Of a DNA stretch of 64,000 bases, positions 36,055-47,504 are shown piece after piece. How positions within the stretch are numbered: the first letter of the stretch is position 1; every line of letters starts with the position of its first letter. Both the position numbers and the translations under genes were made by a program. A model generated the notes under the pieces. That model made no database searches. It was not told the DNA's origin and saw only the letters and a program-made list of their open reading frames with translations. Origin of the DNA: Mytilus californianus (taxonomy: Eukaryota; Mollusca; Bivalvia; Mytilida; Mytilidae); the NCBI RefSeq assembly GCF_021869535.1, contig NW_026262659.1:7254001-7318000 (forward strand). The letters run 5' to 3'.

Positions 36055-36215
36055 ACTGTAGCTTCAACAAGTGGAACATATATCTTGATCATTTGTGACA
36101 TAGATATTACCTAATGATCACTAAAATTAGGATGAAGTGTTAAGATTCTTGGTTCAATAGCTTCCTTGAAAGGAAAGTAGCAACCCTGTTTTAAAGTAGG
36201 AGAAAACCAAATTAT
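36055..36215 (-). repeat. Decayed PLE subfamily A tail
   Basis: Reverse strand resembles 11140-11310 (tggaacatat, catttgtgacatagatatt, cttggttcaatagcttcc, agcaaccct), with many substitutions. Sequence from 36216 to 36630 is unassigned. Confidence 0.55.
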
Positions 36216-36876
36216 TATGTACATAATCTAGAATTAAACTAGACAAAAAGTGTACCAAATCATAGGGTTACACATATTTCCTGTTTAAAGAATGTACAAA
36301 AGCTATCAGTTTGGTATATTTTTGTTAGTCTTTTAACAATTTCCGCCGTAAACTATTCCGATTCAATTCAGCATCAGAATAAACACAACTTAAATATTCT
36401 ACAATCCAGAGTTTTTAAGGAGAGATTATCAGATAAGTTAATGTTAAGATCTAACTTCGAACCAAACAAATAAATTTTGCTTTGTTGGAATTCCGTAGCG
36501 GAGTCATCAAATCAATCAGCTGATCGAATTTTAACTTTGAGAGACTGTTGCGATTGTTAATATTGTCTGGTAATACCAACAAATAAGGAATGCATATGAT
36601 TCATGCACTAAAATTCGTCCAACAAATGTAAAATTGAGAATGGAAATGGGGAATGTGCCAAAGAGACAACAACCCGACCATAGAACAGACAACAGCAGAA
36701 GGTCACCAAGAGGTCTTCAATGCAGCGAGAAATTCCCGCACCCAGAGGCGTCCTTCAGCTGGCCCCTAAACAAATATATATACTAGTTCAGTGATAATGA
36801 ACGCCATACTAAACTCCAAATTGTACACAAGAAACTAAAATTAAAAATAATACAAGACTAACAAAGGCTTGAGGCT

Positions 36877-36904
36877 CCTGACTTGGGACAGGCGCAAAAA
36901 TGCG
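36877..36904 (-). other. Two-hairpin 3' module, PLE-B intact form
   Basis: Minus strand: CGCA-TTTT-TGCG (36893-36904) followed at once by CCTG-TCCCAAGT-CAGG (36877-36892). Confidence 0.65.
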
Positions 36905-37268
36905 GCGGGGTTAAACATGTTTATGAGATCTCAACCCTCCTCCTATACCTCTAGCCAATGTAGAAAAGTAAACGCATAACAATACGCACATTAAAATTCA
37001 GTTCAAGAGAAGTCCGAGTCTGATGTCAGAAGATGTAACCAAAGAAAATAAACAAAATGACAATAATACATAAATAACAACAGACTACTAGCAGTTAACT
37101 GACATGCCAGCTCCAGACTTCAATTAAACTGATTGAAAGATTATGTCTTCATTATATGAATATCAGGCACAATCCTTCCCGTTAGGGGTTTAGTATCATA
37201 CCATCATAACATATATGAGAAGAACATAACCCGTGTCATGCCAACAACTGGTTTTTAAATAAATGTGT

Positions 37269-38710
37269 TTAGTGCCGATGCAAAGACCCTATAAGTGAAT
37301 CAATATTAACGCCAAAATATGCAATCTTTAATGACCTGACAACAGTATCGTAGCTATATCCCTTCTTAATAAGTCTATTTAAAGGTTTTGTTAGCTTCAG
37401 AAGTGAATACTGACATTTTTGTGCTTTATAAAGAATATTTCCATAAAAATTGGATGTGAAATACCTGAACGTATAAGAAGTCTGCATGTTGAGCTATATT
37501 TACGAATGATGTCCTTATACCGATGATAAAATTTAGTAAATGTTTTGACTAGTTTGTGATATCGAAAACCCTGGTGTAATAATTTTTCAGTAATACATAA
37601 ATTTCTCTCGTTAAAATCTAAAACATTGTTACATACACGAGCGAATCGTACAAGTTGAGATATATAAACACCGTAAGATGGTGACAAGGGAACGTCACCA
37701 TCTAAAAATGGATAATTAACGATAGGAAATGAAAAATCATCTCTTTTATCATATATTTTAGTATTAAGCTTTCCATTAATGATATATATATCAAGATCGA
37801 GGAAAGGACAGTGGTCATTGTTAGTATTAGCTTTATTTAAAGTAAGTTCAACAGGATAAATTTCTTTAGTATACATACTGAAGTCGTCATTATTGAGAGC
37901 CAAAATATCATCCAAATATCTAAAAGTATTATTAAATTTGTGTATCAGATGTTGTTTCGATGGGTCTTTGCTGATTTTTGTCATAAATTGTAACTCATAG
38001 CAATACAAAAAAAGGTCCGCAATAAGTGGTGCACAGTTAGTCCCCATTGGAATTCCGATAACCTGACGATATACAGAATCTCCAAAGCGAACAAAAATGT
38101 TATCTAGTAAAAATTCAAGGGCATATATAGTATCAAAGCATATCCAATTGACATAGTTTTTTTGTTTATTGCTACTAAAAACTGACCTAAAAGAGTTTGA
38201 ACATATATATTCACATTCTGACTTTTTAAATGCCCATTTAATTAGGTGTGTGAATTTTTTCTTAATGAGAATGTGAGGCAATGTGGTATATAGGGTAGAA
38301 AAATCAAAACTTTGAACAGATTCAAAATCACCAATATATGCATGTAATTTATCAAGTACTTCCAACGAGTTCTTGACACTCCAAAAGTAATTAATTCCAC
38401 TATTTTCGAAGGCCTTATTTGAACAATTTATTATCAGGTTTTTGATTGTACCAAGTGTACTGGTAAGAAGAATAGACAATTTAGTAGTGGAACAATGGCT
38501 TGAAGACGAAATGAATCTATATTTGTAAGGTGTTTTGTGTAGCTTCGGAAGCCAATACATAGTTGGGACTTTCATTGTATTTGGTTCTGCTTGTAAAGCG
38601 GTAGCTAACAGTTTATGTTTGTTACAGATGTTGTATACTATTATCAATTTATTACCGGTACAAAGGAACAAAAAGCTGATTCTTGCTACAACGTAATGGA
38701 GACATGACAA
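37269..38710 (-). pseudogene. Penelope-like reverse transcriptase, one frameshift
   Basis: A 437-codon frame (38710-37397) overlaps a 72-codon frame (37487-37269); a single-base indel near 37450 separates them. Visible RT features, numbered from the frame's first codon, are YWLPKLHK (52-59, RT1-like), FDFSTLYTTLP (135-145, motif A with the catalytic Asp), IGIPMGTNCAP (218-228, motif B) and YLDD (265-268, motif C). A KIYDKRDDFSFPIVN segment and YISQLVRFARV thumb follow. The shifted frame adds FYGNILYKAQKC and ends SLIGSLHRH stop. The frame begins with TTG, not ATG, so the 5' end is missing. The RT1 and motif A wording fits PLEs. Lack of a C-terminal endonuclease fits either an EN-less PLE or the permuted Naiad type, whose GIY-YIG domain is N-terminal; this cannot be told here because the 5' end is gone. 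Confidence 0.82.
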
Positions 38711-38773
38711 TAGGAATGGTAGCTATGACTTAAAAAAGTACACTTTTTGTACTCTCCAACTGTTTTAATATGA

Positions 38774-38817
38774 GCGCCGCTTGTGAGTCTTATATGTATG
38801 AAACGCGTGCATGGCGG
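38774..38817 (+). ncRNA. Hammerhead relic, subfamily 1
   Basis: Recognisable as gagcgccg-cttgtga-gtcttatatgtat-gaaacgcgtgc-atggcg. Core CTTGTGA and helix II are damaged, so cleavage is unlikely. Helix I retains GC-rich complementarity. Confidence 0.5.
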
Positions 38818-38944
38818 TCCAAATGAAAAGTCATGGGGTATTTCTGGTGAGTTTTCTTATTTCTTCATATATCATCAAAAATTCTTGCTGTATCAGTCAT
38901 AAAAGCTTTTCAGTGTCCAGCCTATAATTTGGTACGAGTTTTGC

Positions 38945-39385
38945 ACTTGTGTTATTATGCTATGGTAATATTTGTATTCTTGTCTTTCTTTCTTCTTATG
39001 AACTTTGTCTATAGAGATTCTATATGCCATTTTGTTTTTCTTTGTTGAAATAGTTATTTGTTTTTATAGTTATTAAGATTATAACACAATGTTGACTGAT
39101 GTACCCCAATTTTGACATTTTTACCTATTATGTCTGTTTGTGTTACTCACACATTGTTGTCAATATAATGTAATTCTATATGACTGTCTAACAAGCGAGA
39201 GGTTAAGCTAGCTACAAAACCAGGTTTAATCCACTATTTCCTAAATGTCTGTAGCAAGTCAGGAATATGACAGTTGTTTTCCATTCATTTGATGTGTTTG
39301 AGCTTTTGAATTTGTCATATGATAAGGGACTTCCCGTTTTGAATTCCTTGGAGTTCGGTATTTTTGATATTTTACTTTTGTCTAG
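38945..39385 (+). repeat. Dispersed repeat family B, long copy 2
   Basis: Collinear with 31780-32240 from tgtgttattatgctatgg to the ttccttggagttcggta end. Like that copy it follows a hammerhead motif. The ORF at 39267-39503 starts in it. Confidence 0.8.
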
Positions 39386-39519
39386 ACTTATTATTTGTGT
39401 TCGAATGAAAACAGCAGGAAGGCAAAACAATGAACGAAGTGGTAAAGCAATAACAACAGAATATTCAGAAAAGGCTAAATACGCCGTAGACCATCAGATA
39501 TAGCTGTTGTCTCAGTTAT

Positions 39520-40320
39520 AAATCATTGAATATAGCTTCATATAAAATCAGTAAGTAATTTCATGTTTGTGTTGTCTGGTAGTTTTGTCTGGAAAACGTA
39601 TGTATCATTACATTAAAATGCTTTTAACGATCCTTAACTCAATCAATTTCAATTGTTGTCCATTTGAATAAAAATCAGAAAAATACTCAAAAGGACAAAA
39701 TTAATGACAAACGTGACCTTGCATCAAGCTATGAGACAGAAGTAATGATATAATAACCTAGGCCTGTTAACAGCATATAGAAAGTTGTCATGACCTAGCT
39801 TAATCTGATAAATGACTTCATGTCTTTATTAAATCATCAGCATTTACTTGAATATGATCATAAAGGATAGTTTGTACAAGAAAATGCTTGATTTAGAGAT
39901 TCTAGAGTGATGCTTTAGTACACTTTTTTGCATTTCGTCCAATACGATATCTCTGTTTGACCAGACTGGTGTAAAGGAGATCTCTAACATAGAACCATCG
40001 TGATAAATAGGAAGCTTCCAAATTAGATTATCATAACACAAACTAATTGTAATACTGCTAAAATGCTATATGGAAAAAAGTAATAAAAGTTCCACAAACA
40101 TATGGAATATTTACTCCTACTAAGTGAACTAACATCACTGCTTAAAATATATATGTACGTCTCTTTTTTAAAAATGAATATTTGAAAGTGCTGGAGACGC
40201 TCAAAACAAACATCGAAAAGACGAACGACTTCACAGCATTTGAAAATATGCAATGACCTAACCGGGTTTAAGCCTTGGCATTGAAAATTTCTAAAAGATT
40301 TTAACGAAACCATTGAGGAT
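39520..40320 (+). repeat. Divergent duplicated segment, copy 1
   Basis: Collinear with 45468-46292 throughout: aaatcattgaatat, acagcatatagaaagttgtc, atcagcatttacttgaatatg, aaaggatagttt, catttcgtccaata, tttgaccagactggt, gagatctctaacatagaacca, gatcgctcaaaacaaac-like text and tttcacagc. Many indels, no coding frame. Either an old local duplication about 6 kb apart or an undescribed dispersed repeat. Confidence 0.75.
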
Positions 40321-41548
40321 AAAAAAAAGCTTAAAAAATGTACTGAAACAACTGGTTTTCAACACCACGAAAGTTAAATCGCAATATTAGACTTACCAAA
40401 TGAGACTAAGAAATGCTTCATTTATAAAGTGTGTAGCTATTCAAAAGAGCAGACACCATTTAAAACCAACGCTTGAGTCAAACACATAATTATATCATGA
40501 TTATATCATCAGTTTCTAAATAACCAAAAAAAAAAAACATAACAAAAGGTTGTATGATTGCTAGTGACATTAATTGCCATGAAGACAAAAGGAAACATAT
40601 GTAAACAATTACATTTACAAGTCAACTAACGGCCTTTAACAATTAGCAAAATCCATACCATATCGCAAGCTATAAAAGGTCCCGAGAGTATATCATGTGA
40701 AATAATTCAAAAGAAATAAAAAATTGTATTCGTTTCAACGTTAACACCACATGCAAGTCTGTGCCATAAAAAATCAACATCAAATATAACAACAACAAAA
40801 AAAAAAATTAAAAAAAAACCCCATACAGAACAGAACAAGCGACAAATCAACGCGAACTCTCATAGCATGATCCCAAAAGACATGTATTCAGTTCTCACAC
40901 AGTGATACTATTATTTTTTTGCAGTTGATGGGTAGGGACTGGATAGAAAAATGGAAACAAAATTGACTGACACAAGAAATATATTATTGGGTAAGATAGG
41001 AATAGTTCGCCCTTTGTATTGGTCATATGCGGTCATCACGTTTTGTTTCAAACTATCAAAGGGATTTTAATATTCATGTAGCGTGATACTGTACATACAC
41101 GTAAAGGTTATGGTCAACGACACGGCTTTTCGTACTTTTGTTTGACTATCAATGGGACGATAAGTTCTGCCAATCAACCAACCATGGACGATATACTACT
41201 AAATGGTAAGAGCTACTGTTCGCCGACGGATATTTTACAGTATTTATATCTATTTATATGGAACTAAATGTAAACGGTTGATTTGTATACAATTATTTAA
41301 TATTTTTGTGACACCAACAAAAATACATGACTGAGGATATGTGTCATCATAGCAATTGAAGCAACTATCCATCAGAGACCATATGACAAAGATGTGATAA
41401 TTACAGATCACACTTATGGTCTTCAACAATGAGAAAAACAAATACTGTATAATGAGCTATTGAAGCAACATGATAGCAAAATATGAATCAATTCAAAAAT
41501 GAAAACCAAAGTTCTCATTAGTGATTAACCAGTAAACGAAAAACAATA
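40321..41548. other. No supported feature
   Basis: Unassigned AT-rich sequence with several A-rich runs. Confidence 0.4.
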
Positions 41549-41760
41549 ATGTCAGACAGCAACGAACGACAATCCCTAGATAGCTGGTTCCATGCCTAAG
41601 ACATGCACATTCAGGTTACGATCTTTAAGGTCGGATTTTTGTGAGCTCAGCTAACACCCTTACCCGGGAAAGGGACGAGATAGTACAACAATAGAACGAA
41701 CTATAAAAAAAACATTGGAAAGGAGGCTGGACCCATCAGATTGATTACAAAAAAAGAACA
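41549..41760. repeat. Divergent dispersed repeat, probably PLE 3'-end related
   Basis: gtcagacagcaacgaacgac, then gggacgagatagtacaacaa, agaacgaactataaaaa and ggctggacccatcagat are in the order I remember from a widespread mussel repeat. No close second copy in this window. Confidence 0.4.
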
Positions 41761-43034
41761 TAAAAACATAAAATTCAATTTTCATGTAAATAAAGAACCA
41801 TGTTTTCGCAGACTAAAAAGTAACGCCGTTTGAACAGAAAGATGTAATACTAATAGTTTAAAAAAAAATGTAACTAAGATTGCAATAATCAGTTTTCTTT
41901 GGATTCATTTCACTCGAGACTATGAAAATAGTTTTATAAATTCGTTCTTCGTTTCATATTGAATACAAATGTCTATATAAGTTCTATTTTATATTTCTAA
42001 TAAATATTCATGTCTAATTCCAGAATCTACAATCTAAGCATGCCTGAAATAGAATTAATCGTTTATTTGAAATATACATACCGCATTGGCAATTAAATTT
42101 GATCGCAGGATAGATAACATTAATTTTATAATCAAACAAAAGTAATAAGAGAGCCATTTCTGGCCCAGAAATTGAAACAAATAGTTAATTTCTCTAATCT
42201 TTTAAAAATTATTTAAATTGTTAGTGCAAAAATGTCTGTGTTAATGTTAATATCGTGTTGAAAGCATATCAAAATAGAAACATTTGATATCATATGTCCA
42301 TTTTGCAAAATATAAAATCAGACATTGCTCTGCATGAAATCATATTTAACCAACATTACTATTATGTTGCAAATGTCTTATTTGGGAAAAACTGTTTTGT
42401 AGCTATCAAAATATCAATGGAAAAATTCCTATTGACTGTTAATTAAAGGCATCAGTAGTTTATTGATGTTAAAATCTCCCTAATCGATTAAAAAAAAATA
42501 CAAATCAAGGTATAAACGTACTATGAACATCAAAAGTATTTCATTTCTCCTTAAATACTGTTCTTGAACCTGTACAGGAAGTTTTATCTAGCACTAATTG
42601 TATAGTTTTATTGTTGATATTCACCCCATATGTACCAAGTGTTAGATTAGTTTTATTGATATTAAAGAAATTTCTTGGTATTCCTAAACGGAAGCTTTTA
42701 TACACACAGAAGAAGAAGTATACTTAACAACAAAATTATTTTCATTTACCTGTGTATAATTTGACGCAGGTTTTTTCAAAAGTGATGATTTTCTAAATAT
42801 TGTTTAACATTTCACAGTGATATCATACTTTAACTTTGTTTAAACCTGTTAATTACTTTTGACCTCAATTATTTATCCCTTATAAATTTTATTAACTATG
42901 TATTTGCATTCAGGTATCACAGATAAAATTTATTCGTTCATTGTGTGTTAATTTGCGTTTTTTGATTGAGTTAAACCTTCCAATTGATATTTTATAGTAT
43001 GTCTTTCTATGTTGTGATGTTATACTATTGTTTC
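41761..43034. other. No supported feature
   Basis: AT-rich, no recognised repeats or long frames. Confidence 0.45.
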
Positions 43035-43372
43035 AGGAAAGGGAGAAGGTTTGGTACCATAAAAACGTTTAATCCCGCTGCAAATGTTTGCACCTGTCCT
43101 AAGTCAGGAATCTGATGTACAGTAGTTGTCGTCTGTTTATGTAGTTCATACGTGTTTCTCGTTTCTCGTTTTTATATAGATTAGACCGCTGGTTTTCCCG
43201 TTTGAATGGTTTTACACTAGTAATTTTTGGGGCCCTTTATAGCTAGCTGTTCGATGTGAGCCAATGCTCCGTGTTGAAGGCCGTACCTTGACCTATAATG
43301 GTTTACTTTTATAAATTGTTACTTTGATTGAGAGTTGTCTCATTGGCACTCATACCACATCTTCCTATATCT
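43035..43372 (+). repeat. Dispersed repeat family F, full copy
   Basis: Order: gaaggtttggtaccataaaa, gtttaatcccgctgc, gtcctaagtcaggaatctg, gtttctcgtttctcg, gattagaccgctggttttcc, ggggccctttatagct, gttgaaggccgtacc, ttgtctcattggcactcata, ccacatcttcctat. Partial copies are at 47355-47440 (minus), 48768-48992 and 57460-57605. Noncoding. Confidence 0.8.
43080..43108 (+). other. Two-hairpin 3' module, family F type
   Basis: GCAAA-TG-TTTGC stem (43080-43091), one base, then CCTG-TCCTAAGT-CAGG (43093-43108). Confidence 0.65.
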
Positions 43373-43887
43373 ATAAAAACCACTAAGGAAATCGCATCAC
43401 TTCCACAAGGAGCAAGATTCGGCGACAGAGTAAGCATTTTATTGCTATGTGTGCTTCGGCTGCCATGCGAATCCACATTCACATTCAGTTGAAAGATGTA
43501 AGACAAAATACAAAAATATATTGATAGGCATAATAGAGAGTGAAGATGTACGTAACCAGAAAGGACATACAACCGATAACCTTTGGTCGAGGGATTTTTT
43601 TTAGAAATCCTTGTTATAAATCATGTCAGAACCGACGCCTTGACTACCTTCTTGGATGATGAAAACCATAAACTATTAAACACATTGTCATTTGTATCAA
43701 AGACAATAGAAATAGATGTAGATAGTAGTAACAAAATACGGGAAATTGAATCCAATGACATATATTCTTTTTGTATTTAAATCATCTGATATGTAAAGCT
43801 ATTTATTATATACATGTACTTAGTAGTAAATACAGGTAAACTGTATGTGTAATACAATCAATGACAATCGTGATCATCCGTGATCAT
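43373..43887. other. No supported gene
   Basis: The sequence gcgacagagtaagc near 43420 looks like a possible splice donor, but no exon with recognisable protein can be defined. The 65-codon frame 43583-43780 is acidic and unrecognised. Confidence 0.35.
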
Positions 43888-44010
43888 ATCGATATCAGTC
43901 ATTGTTACGTAAGCTTTATCAACCCCTTAAACTCTATGACGTCACGTCATCGATATCAGTCACGCTTTAAAGGCTTTATTTAACCCCTAATCTGTATTAA
44001 ATCAACCCAC
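43888..44010. repeat. 61-bp direct repeat, two diverged units
   Basis: atcgatatcagtc starts units at 43888 and 43949. Both go on to aagctttatcaacccctta-like text. A perfect TGACGTCA palindrome lies at 43937-43944. Confidence 0.55.
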
Positions 44011-44055
44011 GTGAAAAGAAAACATCTTCTTGAAGTATATTACAAAGTGTATATA

Positions 44056-44177
44056 ATATGGCTTTTTCAATATCACACCACGTATCAACCCTCAACCAAT
44101 ATAATCCCTCGAGCAGATCTCTTGGAATTATATTGATGTACTAGGTTAATACTAGTGTGATATTGAAAAAGCCATAT
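44056..44177. mobile_element. Fold-back MITE, 122 bp
   Basis: Perfect 23-bp terminal inverted repeats (44056-44078 and 44155-44177, starting atatggctttttcaat) with an inner pair caatataat/attatattg. The unit can form one long hairpin. No coding capacity. Confidence 0.8.
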
Positions 44178-45467
44178 GATTTCATCTATAAAATTGTCTT
44201 AACTTAAAGCTTAAAAAGAAAGTCATGATATGATCGAACTATCACGATACCCTTCAATATTGCAAGGAGATGATAGTCAATAATCTGAAATCACCTACTT
44301 TAAATTTATTAAAAAGTATAACTAAGATACCGAAATCAAGTGCAAGTTGAAATACACTAAGTATTTCTATAAGTTTCTCGGCATAGAACAGTCGTTATAA
44401 AGAGATCACAGCGACAGTACTATTGATAAGAAATATCAAAACCATTGAATGATAAAGCTAGGAAGGAGATATTTGTGTGTTTCATGTCCTGTGACACAGT
44501 TACTAAAAACACGTACGCTATAATTTTTGAATCACGAAGCAAAAAAAATATTTATTTGTTAAACGTGAAATTAAATAATGCTCAATATGGGATTGGGAAA
44601 TTCAAATTGTTCGCTCCTCATAAGATTGTCAGGTATTCTTGCATCATCAGCAGTAATACAGTAACGTTTTATTCTGCGTAAGTCTCAATATATTAAATTT
44701 TATTAATGCATATCGTGTTAAATAGTTCGTTTTACAGTGAAAATAGATTTAATGAATGTGTTCGTGGTATATTATAGAATTGAGAATTCTTAGAAATTTC
44801 GATTTATTCTATTTATGGTAACAAATATTGCATTATTGAACATACAAATGTTTATATGATTCTTCTGTTAATAAACCAATTAATTCGTGTCAAATATGCA
44901 AATCATTTTTGAAATATACGTTTGTTGTGGGCTGTAAAGATCAAAGCATAAATAGATCAAATATTTTATAGAAGAGGATATAAAGCTCACGTGGTACCTT
45001 CATATGGTAAAGTTAACATCAAACAGTTTATATTTTCTGTTTAGCCTTGTCCTCATACTTTTTGTTTTGGCTGTTCTTTTGGTTTCGAGCATTTTTAATG
45101 AACATTTTACCAGAGATACGCGCAGTACTCAGTGCAAAGAATTTCTTTTGTATGTTAGTAATTTTGATGGTCAGTTTCATTATTATATAGTCTTGACCAG
45201 TTCGTCCATGGATAGGTTATAAAACGTGTTATATTTAATTTGGTCATAATAAGTATTGAAATAATCACTTCGTGTAGCAATTACGTCACACATTAGGATT
45301 GTTCTAATTAATGTAATATGGAACGCTAGTCCCAAAAATGTTACATCAACTGTTGAGATATATTCCGTTTGCAGGTGCTGCAGGAATGATCTTGCAACCA
45401 TATTGAGAGTTGAAGGCATATCTTATCGCTATGTTCACAATCAACTGAAAAATTTCTTGCTTTATCG
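44178..45467. other. No supported gene
   Basis: A 72-codon ATG frame at 45004-45222 has a short N-terminus and a strong hydrophobic stretch (residues 7-30). It could be a signal-anchor first exon, but it matches nothing and has no convincing splice donor. Treated as unsupported. Confidence 0.35.
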
Positions 45468-46292
45468 GGTCTAAATCATTTTATATGGCTTTGTATAAAA
45501 TCTTTATGTATTTCAATGCCTATTTTGTCAAATAATTGATCTGAAAAACCTACCTATTCTTACAATAAAATCCTTTAATAGAATTTTTGTACTGCCACAA
45601 ATTTAATCACCAACCAAAATCACTGTACATTTGAATAGAAATTAAAAACATAAAATCCAGAAAAAGACGAGACTACTAACAAATGTGATCTTGAATCAAT
45701 TTATCAGATGTAGGTGATCAATTCTAGATATAAATTATTTTATATTATAAGCTGTAAACAGCATTTGGAAAGTTGTCGTTACGTACTATAAATGGTATAG
45801 CCTCCATCAAATTATCAGCAATTACTTAAATATGGTCCTAAAAGGATAGTTTTGTACCAGAAATAAAAAAATGATTTAAAATCATTCTAGAATGCAACAA
45901 AAGTACAAAGCTTTTACATTTCGTCCAATAAAAATATATCAGTTTGACCAGACTTGCTGTTGTTAATGAGATCTTTAACATAGAACCAAATGTGATAAAA
46001 AGGACGCTTTCAAATGAGATTTTGACAATTATTTACATAAATGTTGATAAGCAAACTGATTAAAATGTTGTTAAAGTGCTAATATACAAAGTCCGTTTTG
46101 ATTCATGACTTAATTTAAGGTATCAAATTTCGCTGCGCATATTTACGCACTTCTGATTTTGAAAAAGAACATTTACATTGTGGAAGATGATCAAAACAAA
46201 CCTATCGAAGGGTTTCACAGCGTTAGGTTGCAAATACTGACCTTGCAGCCTTGACATTTGCTATTTCGTAAAGTTGGAAAACAATCCTGAAA
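45468..46292 (+). repeat. Divergent duplicated segment, copy 2
   Basis: Partner of 39520-40320, same order and orientation: acagcatttggaaagttgtc, atcagcaattacttaaatatg, aaaggatagttttgtac, catttcgtccaata, tttgaccagacttg, catagaaccaaatgtgataa, gatcaaaacaaacc, tttcacagcg. Confidence 0.75.
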
Positions 46293-47354
46293 CACATCAG
46301 AAAAGGAAAAAGACAACTTTTAAATGACAGTATCCTAAAATAGAATTATAATACAGTTTAACAGATATCTTCTGCCCTTTTTTTTTTTAGGAATAACATC
46401 ATTCAATTTATTGTAATTCGTGAAAAATGAAAATAAGTCTGGTATGCATTGATTTCCATTAAAAATTAGAAAGCTTAAACTTTTGAAAAGGCGGAATCAA
46501 AAAGTTTTTTCATTGTGAAGTGTACGCAATTTGATGGTATTTCACATTTGCATAGGACTTTGCATATAGAACATAATAAAATTGAAAGAGAACAAGATGG
46601 AATAACAATGACTTTACATTTTGATTGAGTACGAATTCGCATGGATGATGCATGCATACCTGAAGATGCTGAACCTGAAACGATCTTGAGCACTGAATAA
46701 AGTTAAGCAACGTTTTAAGTTTCGTTTTTGTGCATTTCTCTGAAGAGCAATAAACTAACGCCTTATTAATGTAGCCATGTTCTGACTTATTGAACTTCTA
46801 TATTCAGATAGGTTGATAACAAACTGAACACACCTAATATGCAGAACGATCTTATAATGCCACTACTACGTTGTAAAGTAGATTTGTCCTTCTCTAGATC
46901 TGAGGAAAACACTTGACTTATTGATAGTGATAACTGAATTATCAGAGTGCTTTTAGACCAATGTCTATCTCCTTTTATAGTGTATTGCATCTTAACATAT
47001 CAAATCATCGAAAAGCATTAACACACAAGTATGTATCTACCTTTGTAAAATAACATTGAAACGTACAAATGATACAACATTATATAGAATTAACAAAAGA
47101 CAAAAATATATTTCTTAAATAATAATGTGAAGTTTTATGTAGGGAGAGTTGATAGATAGTAAGAATTCAATATACTTGCAGCCTTAGTGATTGATGCTTG
47201 TTTTGTAGGAAGGTATAATATGTTTTGAAAAGTTCACATTTTAGAACTTTTGAACTTTTGAATTTTAACATGATCAAGATAAGCTATGCATTATTCCAAC
47301 AGACTGGTCATTACTGTGTATTGATACATATAACTTATATTTCAATTCGCAAAG
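46293..47354. other. No supported feature
   Basis: Unassigned AT-rich sequence. Confidence 0.4.
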
Positions 47355-47440
47355 TTCAAACGAATATAAACTATTTGATACCAATCAAACGGGAAAACCA
47401 ACGGTCTAATCTATATAAAAAACAAGAAACGAGAAACAGT
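47355..47440 (-). repeat. Family F fragment
   Basis: Reverse complement of the gtttctcgtttcttg...gattagaccgttggttttcc...cgtttgattgg part of family F. Confidence 0.7.
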
Positions 47441-47504
47441 TATGAACCATATGCATATTAACTATAATCAACTCAAAAAGATTGGGTGGGTTGATAAACA
47501 TAAT

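Larger units (their letters stand above)
36631..38710 (-). mobile_element. Penelope-like element subfamily B, 5'-truncated
   Basis: The best-preserved retroelement in the window. From its 5' side (38710) it comprises a reverse transcriptase (to 37269) and then a 640-base 3' UTR ending at aaattgagaatgg (36631). The UTR is near-identical to 9398-10108 and carries the two-hairpin module at 36877-36904. No GIY-YIG endonuclease follows the RT. The sequence just beyond 38710 is a hammerhead-like relic (38774-38817). Confidence 0.85.

Noticed and set aside
37397..38710. Intact host gene encoding a 437-residue reverse transcriptase
   Set aside because: First codon is TTG, a frameshift near 37450 splits off the C-terminus, and the 3' UTR is a dispersed repeat; it is a truncated retroelement copy.
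43937..43944. TGACGTCA palindrome as a CRE-type regulatory site
   Set aside because: Lies inside a repeat with no gene nearby; an eight-base match is expected by chance in a window of this size.
45004..45222. ATG frame with an N-terminal hydrophobic stretch, possibly a first exon of a type II membrane protein
   Set aside because: No family match, no convincing splice donor, and no supporting second exon; kept only as a comment.
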